Part shown: piece after piece, positions 7,127 through 14,910 of the stretch
How the letters are laid out: every line of letters starts with the position of its first letter
How positions within the stretch are numbered: position 1 is the first letter of the stretch
Assembly (NCBI GenBank): GCA_902799045.1
Contig: CADBZH010000011.1
Coordinates: forward strand, 182,434 to 219,610
DNA from: an uncultured Eubacteriales bacterium
GTDB lineage: Bacteria > Bacillota > Clostridia > Christensenellales > Aristaeellaceae
Reading direction: 5' to 3'
DNA length: 37,177 nucleotides
The notes under the pieces: generated by a model
Seen by the model: the letters and a program-made list of their open reading frames with translations, nothing else
Database searches by the model: none
Told to the model about the DNA's origin: nothing
Program-made: the position numbers and the translations under genes

Positions 7127-9088
7127 CTACACCTCGAACGGGATCATCTCGGTCATGCTGTACTCGCCGAACACGTCGTTCAGCACGAAGCAGAACAGCA
7201 TTTCCAGCGTTTCCCCGTCGTCGCCCAGTTCCTTATAGGTCACCGTCATGCCCGCTTCCCACAGGATCTCATCCCCGTCAAACTCCGATTCCTTCAGGTC
7301 GCCGCCGTCCCCCGGGTCGAAGTATACCGTGTAGACGGGCACAATGCTGTCCCCCTCCTTCAGCCGGGTGATGCCGCGTATGGGCAGGCCGTTTTCGTCG
7401 TAGCCCGCGTTGGTTCCCAGCACGCGGCCCTCCGACTCCCCGGCCCCGAATTCCACCACCAGGTAGGTGTGCTCGCCGTTCAGCTTCACCGGGATCAGGC
7501 TGCGCCGGCCGTATTCGTTGCTGATCTGGTCGTACAGCGGCACCAGCTGGCCGCCAAAGATGGGCCAGGTCCCGTCGAACAGGCTGTAGACCTCGCCGCC
7601 GCTCCAGTCCACCGCGTTATTCTGCATCAGGCCCAGATCCACGTATCCAAAGGATCCCTCGTCGCTGACATCCATCATCAGCATGCCCTCGACGTAATCC
7701 AGATACTGCATGTCCTCCGGGCTGAGGCTGGCGGAGAAGGCGTAATCGCCCTCGACCGCGGCGATGGGGCTCTGCGCGGGCGCGGCCGCCTCGTAGGCCT
7801 CCTCCGCCTCGTTCCAGCTCATGCCGCCCGGCAGCTCGAACGCGGCGGAAACCTGCGACAAAAAGCCCGTGCCCGCGAGGCTCTGGGGCGTGGTCTGGGC
7901 AAAGGTGTGGCCGTCGCCCTCCATCTGGCCCGCGCACGCCTTCACAAAGCCGATCCAGTTGGGAATGTAGAACGACAGGTCGAGCCCGTCGCTGAAGCTC
8001 TCAAACTCGCCCTTCGTGTCCTGGGGAATCAGCACCGACAGCCCGCAGCAGGGGTACAGGTTGTCCGTCTGACGGCTGACCACCACCGCCTGCGCAAGCG
8101 CCCTGCGCGCCTCGGCGGCGCCGTCCGGGTCGAATTGGGCGTAGGCGTCCAGCATGGCGCCCAAATCCACCATGTCCCAGCTGCCGTCGCGGAAGGAGCC
8201 GAAGGTATACATCCGGCTGCGCCCGCGGCGCACGTCCGCCGCGCGGCCCTGCTCGATCTCGTTCGTCAGCACCGCGCCCATGTTCTCCATGGCGCTCAGC
8301 AGCGGGTCGATCTGCTTCAGGTCGATGGCGCTGAGGGTCAGACAGTCGTCCGGGGCTTCCTTCAGCCCGGCCTCCATGTAGCCGTCGACGATCCGCCGGC
8401 ACATCGCCTGCGTCGACATGTCGGGCTCCTCTTCAACGGCCTGCAGCCAGGATGTGTAATCCCACCCGGTGCCCGGCTCCAGCTCCTCGCTGGCCACATA
8501 GCAATCGATATCATAGTACGAAAGCATCGCGGCCATCTCATAGGTGGCCATCATGCAGGCATCGCAGCCGAACAGGTCGATGTGCAGGCCGCCCAGCGCC
8601 TCGTCCGCGTCGTACAGCGCGTCGTTGATCTCCGTCAGCGAAAGCCCGTCCTGATCCTCCGTCGTGTGGTCGAAGCACACTCCCGCCTCCGAACCCGCGC
8701 CGTGATCCCACAGGACGACCGCGGTTTTGTCGGCGGGATAGTTCGTCAGGCCGTACTCCAGGAATTGGCGCAGGCTGTCCGCGCTGCCCATCGACGCCCA
8801 GCCCCAGTCCGTTACGGATTCAAACGCGCCGTCGCGGATCTCGATGAGGTTGCGCGTGTTTCCCTGGATCTCGTCATATTCCCATTCCTGCGAGCCGCCC
8901 GCCAGCACGACGAGGTTGACGTCCTCCCCCGTCCCGGCGACGGCCATCTCGTAGATGTCCTCGCAGGCAGCCTCGTGCAGGTCGGCGCCGCACAAGTACA
9001 TCAGCAGCGTCAGCTTCGCCTCGGCAAACGCACGGGCGCCCAGCAGCATGAGCCCTGCCAGCGCCGCGCAAATAACAGCCTTTTTCAT
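7127..9088 (-). CDS. Secreted clostripain-family (C11) cysteine peptidase
   Basis: Exported endopeptidase of MEROPS family C11. 653 residues with a signal peptide (cleavage near AFA, residue 22). The catalytic dyad is visible: His129 in VVLWDHGAG and Cys178 in FGCDACMMATYEMA. Clostripain relatives cut after Arg or Lys, with an acidic residue in the pocket; specificity here is not certain. The C-terminal 300 residues form a beta-rich region of unknown fold. No LPXTG or other anchor is seen, so the protein is probably released. ATG 9088 overlaps the stop of the LuxR-type gene as ATGA and its SD (GGGGGAT) lies inside that gene, which implies translational coupling. Its substrate may be dietary or host protein. 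Confidence 0.93.
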   Translation of the reverse strand: MKKAVICAALAGLMLLGARAFAEAKLTLLMYLCGADLHEAACEDIYEMAVAGTGEDVNLVVLAGGSQEWEYDEIQGNTRNLIEIRDGAFESVTDWGWASMGSADSLRQFLEYGLTNYPADKTAVVLWDHGAGSEAGVCFDHTTEDQDGLSLTEINDALYDADEALGGLHIDLFGCDACMMATYEMAAMLSYYDIDCYVASEELEPGTGWDYTSWLQAVEEEPDMSTQAMCRRIVDGYMEAGLKEAPDDCLTLSAIDLKQIDPLLSAMENMGAVLTNEIEQGRAADVRRGRSRMYTFGSFRDGSWDMVDLGAMLDAYAQFDPDGAAEARRALAQAVVVSRQTDNLYPCCGLSVLIPQDTKGEFESFSDGLDLSFYIPNWIGFVKACAGQMEGDGHTFAQTTPQSLAGTGFLSQVSAAFELPGGMSWNEAEEAYEAAAPAQSPIAAVEGDYAFSASLSPEDMQYLDYVEGMLMMDVSDEGSFGYVDLGLMQNNAVDWSGGEVYSLFDGTWPIFGGQLVPLYDQISNEYGRRSLIPVKLNGEHTYLVVEFGAGESEGRVLGTNAGYDENGLPIRGITRLKEGDSIVPVYTVYFDPGDGGDLKESEFDGDEILWEAGMTVTYKELGDDGETLEMLFCFVLNDVFGEYSMTEMIPFEV

Positions 9089-11460
9089 TTGATATCCCCC
9101 AATTCCGCCGCGCGGCTCAGCGCCTCCGCCCGGGTCGTCACGCCCAGCTTCCTGTAGATCAGTCCGCAGAAGTGCTTCACGGTGCGCTCCGATATGTTCA
9201 GCACAGAGGCGATCTTCGCGTTTCTGTAGCCCGCGATCATCAGCGAATACACCTGGTACTCCCGATCCGTGAACACGGGCTTGTTGGCCGCCTGCTTCAT
9301 GTAGTTGGGATAGTGCGCCGCCTGGGCGCGCGCCAGGGCCAGCACGCCGCGCTCCCAGGGCCCGTCCGGCAGCGCCATGGCGTTGAGCATGTCGATGATC
9401 GCGATGCCCTCGTCCGCGATGACGCGCGCCAGCCCGTAGCGCTTCGCCAGCGCCAGCGCCTCCCGCATTCGCTCCCGCCAGGCGTCGCTTCCCCGGCGAT
9501 AGTGGAAAACGGCCTCCAGAAGGTTCAGCTGCGCGAGCATATAGGGCCTGTCATAGCTTTCAAAGTACTGCCGCAGCAGGGCCGCCAGGAACGGAACGCG
9601 CGACCACTGGGCCAGTATGATGTACAGCCGCAGCTTCATCAGGTAGCTGTAGCGGTCCATGATGATGAAGTCGCCCGTCTCGTCCGGCGCCTTCGACTCC
9701 AGCCATTCCCGCGCGCCCGCCACGTCGCCCCCCAGCAGCGAAAGGTTCAACCGGAACACCTCCAGGTTTTCCCGCAGCCGCCGCGGCCGGCGCTCGTTCA
9801 GGGAAGCGACGGCGTTGTCGATCATGCGCATGGCCTCGTCGAGATTGCCCCGGGCCGCCTCGATCCGGCTCTGGATGCCGATGGCGGCGTAGTGCATCTC
9901 CGGGTTGTCCGTCACGCGCTGCAGGCCCTGGCGCACCTTCGCCATGGCCTGGGTATAGTCGCCGTCCAGGTTGGCCTCCAGCTCCCGCTCGGCGATGGCG
10001 ATGTCGGCCACGCCGCCGCCGCCCCGCCCCAGCCCCAGCTCCACGGGCAGCTTGAACAGCCGGTAGATGTGCCAGCCGTGGGGCACCCAGCGGCTGAAAT
10101 CCAGCCCGCCGTTCAACAGGCTGACGCTGTTACCGGACACGTTGAAGCCGTTCTGCCAGGCGGCGGACTGCCTCAGCTCCGGGCTTTTCGCCGCGGCCAG
10201 GAGGCGCTTCAGCGTGTGGCGGCTGCCCCGCTGGGAAAGGCACAGGTCCAGATACGCCTTCGCCTCCAGCGCCGTCTGGCGCTGCGCGTTCCGGGCCGGC
10301 GTGTTGCGGATGAACCGCTCCAGCGCCTCGTACCACCGGTCGCTCTGCTCGGCGTGGCCCTGGAGGCACTCGATCTCGCACTTGCCCTTCATCAGCTCCG
10401 GGTAGGCCAGGATCGTCTCGTCGCTGAGCAGCGCGTAGCCCTCCCGCAGGTCCACATAATCCCCGTCCGCGGGCCGGTTGTACGTGTCCCGGATCAGCAG
10501 CTCGCGGATCTTCTCCACGTCGCCCATCTGTTTATAATAGGAAACCGCCCGGGGAATGTCGTTCTGCAGCTCAAAGTAGAGCGCGGCGCGCTTGTACTGG
10601 CCGTCGATGTAATCCTGGGTGTAGAGGTTGCGCATTTCGGCAAACAGCGCCTGGCGGACGATGGGAACGAAGGCATAGGTCTCCTCCCCCTCCCGCAGCA
10701 GCATATGGGTTCTCCCGGCGATGTCCTCCATGATGCGCGGGGCGTCGTTCCGCCCGGTCACCATGCGGGCCATCTCCTCGGTGAAGCGCTGGAAGGGCGA
10801 CAGGTTGTACAGCAGCTGGCGCTCCCGCTCGGGAAAGGCCGGCATCAGGTCCTCGACCAGGATCTTCCGGATGTCCGCGCGGGTGGCGTCGATCAACGCG
10901 TGCAGGGAAGCGCCGCCATGCCGCTGGATCTGCTGGGCGAGCATGTGCAGGCCGAAGGGCCAGCCCCACAGCCTGTCGAGGATCAGCTGCACGTCCGAGG
11001 GCAGCAGCCCGATGCCGTACTCCAGCAGCAGCTGCTCCACCTCCTCCGCGTCGAACATCATGAACTGCCAGTCCAGCATGGCAATCGTGCCGACGGAGCA
11101 AAGCCGGTGCAGCGTCGCCGGGATCTGGGCCCGGCCCGCCAGCACGGCGCACTGCCCGTCCGGCAGCCCCGCCAGCAGCCCCGCCAGCTCCTCGGCCATG
11201 CCGGCGGGGGGATCGTCCACGCTGTCGACGACCAGAAGCGCGCTTCCCGCCGCCTCCGCCCGCGCCTTGAAGTCCGCCCAGTCGTCCCGGCCGGAATCAT
11301 ATCGCACGATCTCGCCGGTCCAGGCCTCGCAGAGCTGGTCGATCAGCATCGTCTTCCCGCCGTAGAAAAAACAGGACAGGTACACGACCCTGCGCTGCTT
11401 CAACAGGGCGGTCAGGCGGCGCAGCTTTTCCGTTCTGCGTATGATGGGCGGCTTTGCCAT
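9085..11460 (-). CDS. MalT-like (STAND) LuxR-family transcriptional regulator
   Basis: Large signal-sensing transcription activator, 791 residues. The N-terminus holds a P-loop ATPase region (CFFYGGKT, residues 30-37) in which the usual first Gly is replaced; a Walker B-like ALLVVDSVDD follows. The middle 400 residues are helical, TPR-like repeats that in this class bind the inducer or partner. The C-terminus (about 728-791) is a LuxR helix-turn-helix: FTDREYQVYSLMIAGYRNAKIASVLNISERTVKHF. ATG 11460 is chosen because AAGGGG sits 8 bases upstream; a TTG six bases earlier is too close. It is co-transcribed with the clostripain gene, which it may control together with the divergent GH27 gene. The inducer is unknown. 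Confidence 0.9.
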   Translation of the reverse strand: MAKPPIIRRTEKLRRLTALLKQRRVVYLSCFFYGGKTMLIDQLCEAWTGEIVRYDSGRDDWADFKARAEAAGSALLVVDSVDDPPAGMAEELAGLLAGLPDGQCAVLAGRAQIPATLHRLCSVGTIAMLDWQFMMFDAEEVEQLLLEYGIGLLPSDVQLILDRLWGWPFGLHMLAQQIQRHGGASLHALIDATRADIRKILVEDLMPAFPERERQLLYNLSPFQRFTEEMARMVTGRNDAPRIMEDIAGRTHMLLREGEETYAFVPIVRQALFAEMRNLYTQDYIDGQYKRAALYFELQNDIPRAVSYYKQMGDVEKIRELLIRDTYNRPADGDYVDLREGYALLSDETILAYPELMKGKCEIECLQGHAEQSDRWYEALERFIRNTPARNAQRQTALEAKAYLDLCLSQRGSRHTLKRLLAAAKSPELRQSAAWQNGFNVSGNSVSLLNGGLDFSRWVPHGWHIYRLFKLPVELGLGRGGGGVADIAIAERELEANLDGDYTQAMAKVRQGLQRVTDNPEMHYAAIGIQSRIEAARGNLDEAMRMIDNAVASLNERRPRRLRENLEVFRLNLSLLGGDVAGAREWLESKAPDETGDFIIMDRYSYLMKLRLYIILAQWSRVPFLAALLRQYFESYDRPYMLAQLNLLEAVFHYRRGSDAWRERMREALALAKRYGLARVIADEGIAIIDMLNAMALPDGPWERGVLALARAQAAHYPNYMKQAANKPVFTDREYQVYSLMIAGYRNAKIASVLNISERTVKHFCGLIYRKLGVTTRAEALSRAAELGDIK

Positions 11461-11494
11461 GATCAATTCCCCTTACTGTCCATGCTTCAACTGA

Positions 11495-11500
11495 ATTGTA
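11495..11500 (-). promoter_or_regulatory. Possible -10 element for the LuxR-clostripain operon
   Basis: TACAAT on the minus strand, 35 bases before the ATG at 11460. No good -35 is seen 17 bases upstream, as expected if an activator is needed. TTGTAC and GTACAA at 11496 and 11526 form a spaced inverted pair that could be a binding site. Confidence 0.35.
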
Positions 11501-11543
11501 CCACATGAACGAAAAAATAAATACTGTACAAAGGTCGTATTGC

Positions 11544-11573
11544 TTGACAACGCGGAAAAGCCGGGGCTAGAAT
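11544..11573 (+). promoter_or_regulatory. Sigma-A promoter of the GH27 gene
   Basis: TTGACA at 11544-11549, 18-base spacer, TAGAAT at 11568-11573. It lies in the 150-base region shared with the divergent regulator gene. Confidence 0.75.
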
Positions 11574-11612
11574 AGAGCCGACCGATACACCGTGATAAAG
11601 GAGGCAACGCCT

Positions 11613-12869
11613 ATGATCGCCCAATATCCCCCGATGGGCTGGAACAGCTGGGACTGCTACGGCGCAGCGGTAAACGAGGCGCAGGTGCGCGCCAACGCCG
11701 AATACATGGCAAGGCACCTGAAGCCCTTCGGCTGGGAATACGTGGTGGTGGACATCCAGTGGTACCAGCCCACCGCTTCCTCCCACGCCTACGAGCCCTT
11801 CTCCGGGCTTCGGATGGACGCCTTCGGCCGCCTGCAGCCCGCGGATAACCGCTTCCCCAGCGCCACGGGCAGCGCGGGCTTCAAGCCGCTGGCGGACTAT
11901 GTGCATTCCCTGGGCCTGAAATTCGGCATCCACATCATGCGCGGCCTGCCCCGCATGGCGGCCCACGGGCATCTGCCCATCCTGAACAGCCTCTATGGCT
12001 GCCACGAGGCGGCGGACCCGAACTCCATCTGTGCCTGGAACCCGGACATGTACGGCCTGAAGTGCGACCATCCCGGCGCGAAGGCCTACTACGACAGCCT
12101 CTTTTCGCTGTACGCCGACTGGGGCGTGGATTTCGTCAAGTGCGACGACATCGCCCGGGAATACCCCCGCTGCCAGCGGGAGATCGAGCTGATCTCCGAG
12201 GCCTGCCGGGGCTGCGGCCGCGACATCGTGCTGAGCCTGTCCCCCGGCCCCGCGCCGCTGGAGCGGGCGGAGCACCTGAAGGCCTTCGCCAACATGTGGC
12301 GCATCACCGACGACTTCTGGGACGACTGGACGCTGCTGCGCGGCATGTTCGAGCGGGCGGAGAAGTGGTGCGTCCACGCCGCGCCCGGCCATTGGCCCGA
12401 CGCCGACATGCTGCCCGTGGGGGCGCTGCGCCAGTGCTACGAAAACCATCCCGCCGGGAAGTGGACGCAGTTCACCCAGGCCGAGCAGCGCACGATGATG
12501 ACGCTTTGGTGCCTGCTGCGCAGCCCGCTGATGATCGGCGGCGACCTGCCGAAGAACGACGCTTTCACGCTGTCGCTGCTCACGAACGCCGAGGTGCTCG
12601 CTATCGAGCGCGAGAGCTGGTGCGCCCACCCGCTGTATGCCTCGGAGGACGCCTGCGCCTGGATCGCCCCGCGCAGGGACGGCACGGGCTGCTACGCGGC
12701 GCTGTTCAACCTGTCCGACAGGGCGCAGAGAATCGCCCTCGATCCCGCGAACATCGAGCGCGATTTCCGCGCCGCCACCGAGCTCTGGACTGGCAGGGCC
12801 GCCCGCGGAGGCCGGCTCGCCGCCCGCCTCCCCGCCCACGACGCAGCCGTGTGGAGGGTGGAGTATTAG
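11613..12869 (+). CDS. GH27-family alpha-galactosidase-like glycosidase
   Basis: 418 residues, clan GH-D TIM barrel. It probably removes alpha-linked galactose (melibiose, raffinose or galactomannan side chains); some bacterial GH27 enzymes act on related alpha-glycosides such as isomaltose. The family opening PPMGWNSWDCYG is at residues 4-15. The nucleophile is Asp178 in DFVKCDDI and the acid/base Asp234 in MWRITDDFWDDW. There is no signal peptide, so a cytoplasmic enzyme is expected. The start is ATG 11613 behind AAAGGAGG; the in-frame GTG at 11592 precedes the SD and is rejected. The C-terminal beta-sandwich ends abruptly and the TAG stop belongs to the terminal motif of repeat copy B. Confidence 0.92.
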   Translation: MIAQYPPMGWNSWDCYGAAVNEAQVRANAEYMARHLKPFGWEYVVVDIQWYQPTASSHAYEPFSGLRMDAFGRLQPADNRFPSATGSAGFKPLADYVHSLGLKFGIHIMRGLPRMAAHGHLPILNSLYGCHEAADPNSICAWNPDMYGLKCDHPGAKAYYDSLFSLYADWGVDFVKCDDIAREYPRCQREIELISEACRGCGRDIVLSLSPGPAPLERAEHLKAFANMWRITDDFWDDWTLLRGMFERAEKWCVHAAPGHWPDADMLPVGALRQCYENHPAGKWTQFTQAEQRTMMTLWCLLRSPLMIGGDLPKNDAFTLSLLTNAEVLAIERESWCAHPLYASEDACAWIAPRRDGTGCYAALFNLSDRAQRIALDPANIERDFRAATELWTGRAARGGRLAARLPAHDAAVWRVEY

Positions 12870-12947
12870 AGTGTGTTTCTAAAATCCCCGAAGCGCATTT
12901 TCGGCGGATTTGGCTGCATTTCTGCGTTGCAAAGCCATGACTTGCAG
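12867..12947. repeat. Palindromic repeat element, copy B (left half)
   Basis: Starts TAGAGTGTGTTTCTAAA exactly at the stop codon of the GH27 gene, then CGAAGCGCATTTTCGG, TGCATTTCTGCGTTGC and GACTTGCAG as in copy A. The right terminal inverted repeat is missing. It fills the whole gap between two convergent genes and ends at the stop codon of the kinase gene, so it may serve both as a terminator region. Confidence 0.8.
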
Positions 12948-13859
12948 TCACCCGTCGAGCCCCCTGTACGCCGCGTACCACTTCGGCACGGTCCTGCGAA
13001 ACCCGTCGTAATCGGCCATCGCCGTCCTGTACCGCCGCACCATCCCGGCCACATCCGCGGGGCCGAACCGCTCCGCCCACTGGATGGAGAAGAGGGCGGC
13101 GTGGGCGACGTACACGGCCAGCGCGGCCCAGAAATCCCCGGGCGCGGCGTCGCCAAAGTAGGCGTCGATCTGTCCGACGCAGTAGGGCACGCTCACCTCC
13201 CGCCCGAAGCTCTCCAGCTTGTAGAACTCCTCGTAGGGGTCCCCCACCTCCCAGCGGTTGAAGTCGATCACGCCGAGGTTGCCGTCCGGCCGCCAGATCA
13301 GGTTGCCCGGGTGAAAATCGCCGTGCTGGCAGACGGGCGGCTGCCGCCAGATGCAGTCGATGTTGTCCTTCACGTATCGGATGGCCGCTTCGTCGCCCTC
13401 GACGCGCACCGATGAGGCCTCGTAGGCCGCCAGCTGCGCGAGCTTCCTGTCGCGCTTGGTCCCGGACGGCAGGTCCTCCGCCGCCACCGGGACGCCGTGG
13501 ATCCTCCGCAGGATCCCGCCCGCCTCCCGGCCCAGGCGATACTGCTCCGCCTCCGAAAGCCCCGGCAGCACGGCCTCCAGGTCCGCGCCCTCCACCCAGC
13601 TCAGCAGCATGTAGACGGACCGCCTGTCCTCGCAGACGCCGAATTCCAGCGGCATGGACATGGCAAAGCCCAGCCGGGAATACCTCTCGATGATCCCGAA
13701 CTCCCTCGCCTTGGCGTCGTACCGGTCGATGTCCGCCAGCCGAAGCAGCCGATCCTCTCCGTTCCGGGTCCTGATCCGATACTTCCGATCGCTGGACCAG
13801 CCTTTTTCGACCGGCGTCACCGATTCCCAGCCGGCGCTGGACGCGATGCCAAAGAACAT
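12948..13859 (-). CDS. APH/choline-kinase-fold phosphotransferase
   Basis: 303 residues with the aminoglycoside-phosphotransferase fold. The catalytic loop is QHGDFHPGNL (Asp181, Asn186) and the metal-binding segment VIDFNRWEVGDP (Asp199). Proteins of this fold phosphorylate small hydroxyl compounds (antibiotics, choline, homoserine, sugars) with ATP or GTP; nothing in the sequence shows a specific substrate. I chose ATG 13859, preceded by GGTGGG; a GTG at 13880 that overlaps the stop of the msrC-like gene is the alternative. It is the second gene of a two-gene minus-strand operon. Calling it an antibiotic resistance enzyme would be unsupported. Confidence 0.85.
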   Translation of the reverse strand: MFFGIASSAGWESVTPVEKGWSSDRKYRIRTRNGEDRLLRLADIDRYDAKAREFGIIERYSRLGFAMSMPLEFGVCEDRRSVYMLLSWVEGADLEAVLPGLSEAEQYRLGREAGGILRRIHGVPVAAEDLPSGTKRDRKLAQLAAYEASSVRVEGDEAAIRYVKDNIDCIWRQPPVCQHGDFHPGNLIWRPDGNLGVIDFNRWEVGDPYEEFYKLESFGREVSVPYCVGQIDAYFGDAAPGDFWAALAVYVAHAALFSIQWAERFGPADVAGMVRRYRTAMADYDGFRRTVPKWYAAYRGLDG

Positions 13860-13876
13860 GCTCCCACCCCCACGCG

Positions 13877-14335
13877 TCACAGGCCGTGCCAGTTTGTGCC
13901 TGCCTCGATGACCCGCGCGAACGCCTCCAGCCCCGCCTGGTCCGCCGCCAGGAAGCGGTTCAGCACCGGGCTGTCGATGTCCAGCACCGCGACCACCCGC
14001 CCGTCCCGGTGGATCGGGATCACGATCTCGGACCGGGACGCGCTGTCGCAGGCGATGTGCCCCTTGAAGCGGTGTACGTCCTCGACGCGCTGGGTCGCGT
14101 CCTCCGCCGCCGCCGTGCCGCAGACGCCCCTTCCCAACGGGATGTGGATGCAGGCCACCTTGCCCACGAACGGCCCCAGCACCAGCCTGCCTTCGCGCAT
14201 CAGGTAAAAGCCGGCCCAGTTGACGTCCTCCAGGGCGTCGTACAGCAGCGCCGCGGCGTTCGCCATCAGCGGCACATACCAGGCCTCCGCCTTCGCAAGC
14301 TCCGCCATCTGGGCGCAGAGAAGATCGTAATTCAT
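13877..14335 (-). CDS. msrC: Free methionine-(R)-sulfoxide reductase (GAF domain)
   Basis: Reduces free L-methionine-(R)-sulfoxide, an oxidative-stress repair step in the cytoplasm, with electrons from thioredoxin. 152 residues, a single GAF domain as usual. Signatures NWAGFYL, LGPFVGKVACIHIPLGRGVCGTAA and VEDVHRFKGHIACDSASRSEI are present. The three functional cysteines Cys62, Cys72 and Cys96 have the same spacing as those of the E. coli enzyme. ATG 14335 follows GGAGGG; the earlier ATG is part of that SD. It heads the operon with the APH-fold kinase gene. Confidence 0.93.
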   Translation of the reverse strand: MNYDLLCAQMAELAKAEAWYVPLMANAAALLYDALEDVNWAGFYLMREGRLVLGPFVGKVACIHIPLGRGVCGTAAAEDATQRVEDVHRFKGHIACDSASRSEIVIPIHRDGRVVAVLDIDSPVLNRFLAADQAGLEAFARVIEAGTNWHGL

Positions 14336-14359
14336 ATCGCTTCCCTCCATCTCAAAACA

Positions 14360-14388
14360 AGCATATAGAAGAAACCGGACTTTGTCAA
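14360..14388 (-). promoter_or_regulatory. Sigma-A promoter of the msrC-kinase operon
   Basis: Minus strand: TTGACA (14388-14383), 17 bases, TATGCT (14365-14360), about 20 bases before the ribosome-binding site. Confidence 0.75.
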
Positions 14389-14445
14389 CCCATCCCCTTT
14401 CGCGTCAAGCTTCTGTAAATTCCGGCTCCTGTCAATCAAATTTGC

Positions 14446-14474
14446 TTGACAACGCCTTCGGAATCGCGTATAAT
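14446..14474 (+). promoter_or_regulatory. Sigma-A promoter of ylxM-ffh
   Basis: TTGACA at 14446-14451, 17 bases, TATAAT at 14469-14474: a consensus promoter, fitting a highly expressed housekeeping operon. Confidence 0.9.
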
Positions 14475-14532
14475 GATCAGGCTGTCAAGCGTTTTTGCTT
14501 GCTTCAGCGAAGAACCTTCGCGGAGGCGCGGT

Positions 14533-14889
14533 ATGGCGGACATGGAAGAGCGGGTGGCGCTGAATTATCTGCTGGACTTCTACGGCCCGCTGCTGACGGC
14601 GCACCGGCAGGAGGTCATGCGGCTCTACTGCGAGGAGGACCTCTCCCAGCAGGAGATCGCCGACCAGCTTCAAATCACCCGCCAGGGCGTGTTCGACACG
14701 CTGGCCAAGGCCAGGAAGCAGCTTACGGACTACGAGGACAAGCTGGGCCTGGTGCGCAGGCATCGCGAACAGCTGACGGCCGCGCGGCAATGCCTGGAGG
14801 CGCTCTCCGGCATCACGCCCGCCGAGGGCGACGCGCCGGCGCTGGCACGGGCGCGGCAGGCGCTGGAGGGCATGCTGGCGAAGGATTGA
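14533..14889 (+). CDS. ylxM: YlxM/p13-like helix-turn-helix protein
   Basis: 118 residues, the usual length for YlxM (UPF0122). It resembles region 4 of sigma factors: LSQQEIADQLQITRQGVFDTLAKARKQL is a helix-turn-helix. The family is almost always encoded just before ffh; a role in the signal recognition particle pathway was shown for the streptococcal homologue. ATG 14533 has GGAGG 6 bases upstream; longer versions of the frame run into the promoter. It is the first gene of ylxM-ffh, with 21 bases to ffh. Confidence 0.92.
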   Translation: MADMEERVALNYLLDFYGPLLTAHRQEVMRLYCEEDLSQQEIADQLQITRQGVFDTLAKARKQLTDYEDKLGLVRRHREQLTAARQCLEALSGITPAEGDAPALARARQALEGMLAKD

Positions 14890-14910
14890 CATGTTTTCGG
14901 AGGGCATTCC

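Noticed and set aside
12948-13859. Aminoglycoside resistance gene
   Set aside because: Only the general APH fold motifs are present; this fold covers many metabolic kinases and there is no resistance context.
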